Assembly (NCBI GenBank): GCA_049323455.1
Contig: JBMONF010000032.1
Location: 12,355 to 76,354, forward strand
DNA from: Hypericibacter sp049323455
GTDB taxonomy: Bacteria; Pseudomonadota; Alphaproteobacteria; Dongiales; Dongiaceae
Length of the DNA: 64,000 bases
Direction: 5' to 3'
Below are positions 63,890-64,000 of the stretch, piece by piece. How positions within the stretch are numbered: the first letter of the stretch is position 1; every line of letters starts with the position of its first letter. A program made the position numbers and the translations under genes. Under the pieces are notes generated by a model. That model saw only the letters and a program-made list of their open reading frames with translations, did not search any database and was not told the DNA's origin.

Positions 63890-64000
63890 TCACCTGACAG
63901 TTGAGGCCACACCGGGCGGGCGCGGGACCATGAGAGTCCTAAGCGCCCGAGCCGGTGTGGCCATGCCGCCTCTGGACGAGGGTAGGATGAAGTTGCAGCC
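63890..64000. mobile_element. Possible left end of an IS110-type element at the window edge
   Basis: A structured non-coding sequence starts near 63890. The arms GGCCACACCGG (63905-63915) and CCGGTGTGGCC (63952-63962) pair perfectly; inside them GGGCGC (63918-63923) pairs with GCGCCC (63943-63948). It is then followed by GGACGAGGGTAGGATGAAG, which from memory resembles the region ahead of IS110-family transposases where bridge RNA is encoded. The transposase itself would lie beyond the window, so this is tentative. Confidence 0.35.

Overview
The window reads as one contiguous stretch of a high-G+C alphaproteobacterial chromosome, probably Rhodospirillales-like. Evidence: a circularly permuted two-piece tmRNA beside an alpha-type SspB; the mrp-hflK-hflC-DUF2065-degP order; a PF13467-type ribbon-helix-helix gene beside fumC; and the acpXL-fabZ-fabF2-fabF1-adh cluster that makes very-long-chain acyl chains for lipid A. 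No rRNA, CRISPR array or complete insertion sequence was seen. The six-frame picture is full of long antisense shadow frames, as expected at this G+C.

Layout. 1-2.9 kb: copper handling (CueR-like promoter, metal chaperone, Tat-exported multicopper oxidase) and a zinc alcohol dehydrogenase. 3.0-9.5 kb: RHH protein, fumC, TfoX-like protein, two family-2 glycosyltransferases, sspB, the two-piece ssrA and thyX. 9.5-16.6 kb: L,D-transpeptidase, Mrp ATPase, HflK/HflC, DUF2065, DegP, MiaA. 16.7-23.2 kb: branched-chain amino acid synthesis (ilvB, ilvN, ilvC, leuA) interrupted by a PAP2 phosphatase. 23.2-29.0 kb: the elongasome operon mreB-mreC-mreD-mrdA-rodA. 29.0-37.6 kb: an ABC exporter, a GT4 glycosyltransferase divergent from a glycogen-debranching-type glucosidase, and an amino-acid ABC importer. 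37.9-47.9 kb: tRNA-Lys(CTT), a P-type ATPase of visibly lower G+C, a 550-bp gene-free stretch, then an unusual cassette. 48-54.7 kb: pentapeptide protein, a divergent FolD, N-formylglutamate amidohydrolase, CorA and Pgi. 55-59.8 kb: the AcpXL cluster. 60-64 kb: a methyltransferase-cupin fusion, DUF983 protein, amidase, and at the right edge a structured sequence that may begin an IS110-type element.

Most interesting region: 41.4-47.9 kb. A COG1313-like radical SAM gene diverges from an apparent operon of a COG5014-like radical SAM protein, a Thg1-like 3'-5' polymerase and a Clp1/Grc3-type polynucleotide 5'-kinase. Next to it are a THEP1-type NTPase, two unrecognised proteins and a nitroreductase. 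The intergenic spaces carry four FNR/FixK-type boxes (TTGAC-N4-RTCAA). Thg1, Clp1-type kinase, THEP1 and COG5014 are families best known from archaea or eukaryotes. I infer an oxygen-responsive RNA 5'-end repair or modification module; its function is not demonstrated here.

At least three families of dispersed palindromic repeats fill many intergenic gaps, and one pair lies in the reading frame ahead of miaA. Several enzymes have altered catalytic motifs: a beta-ketoacyl synthase without its cysteine, a FolD with Lys to Gln and Asp to Glu changes, and a PAP2 protein with His to Asp. These are listed as findings.
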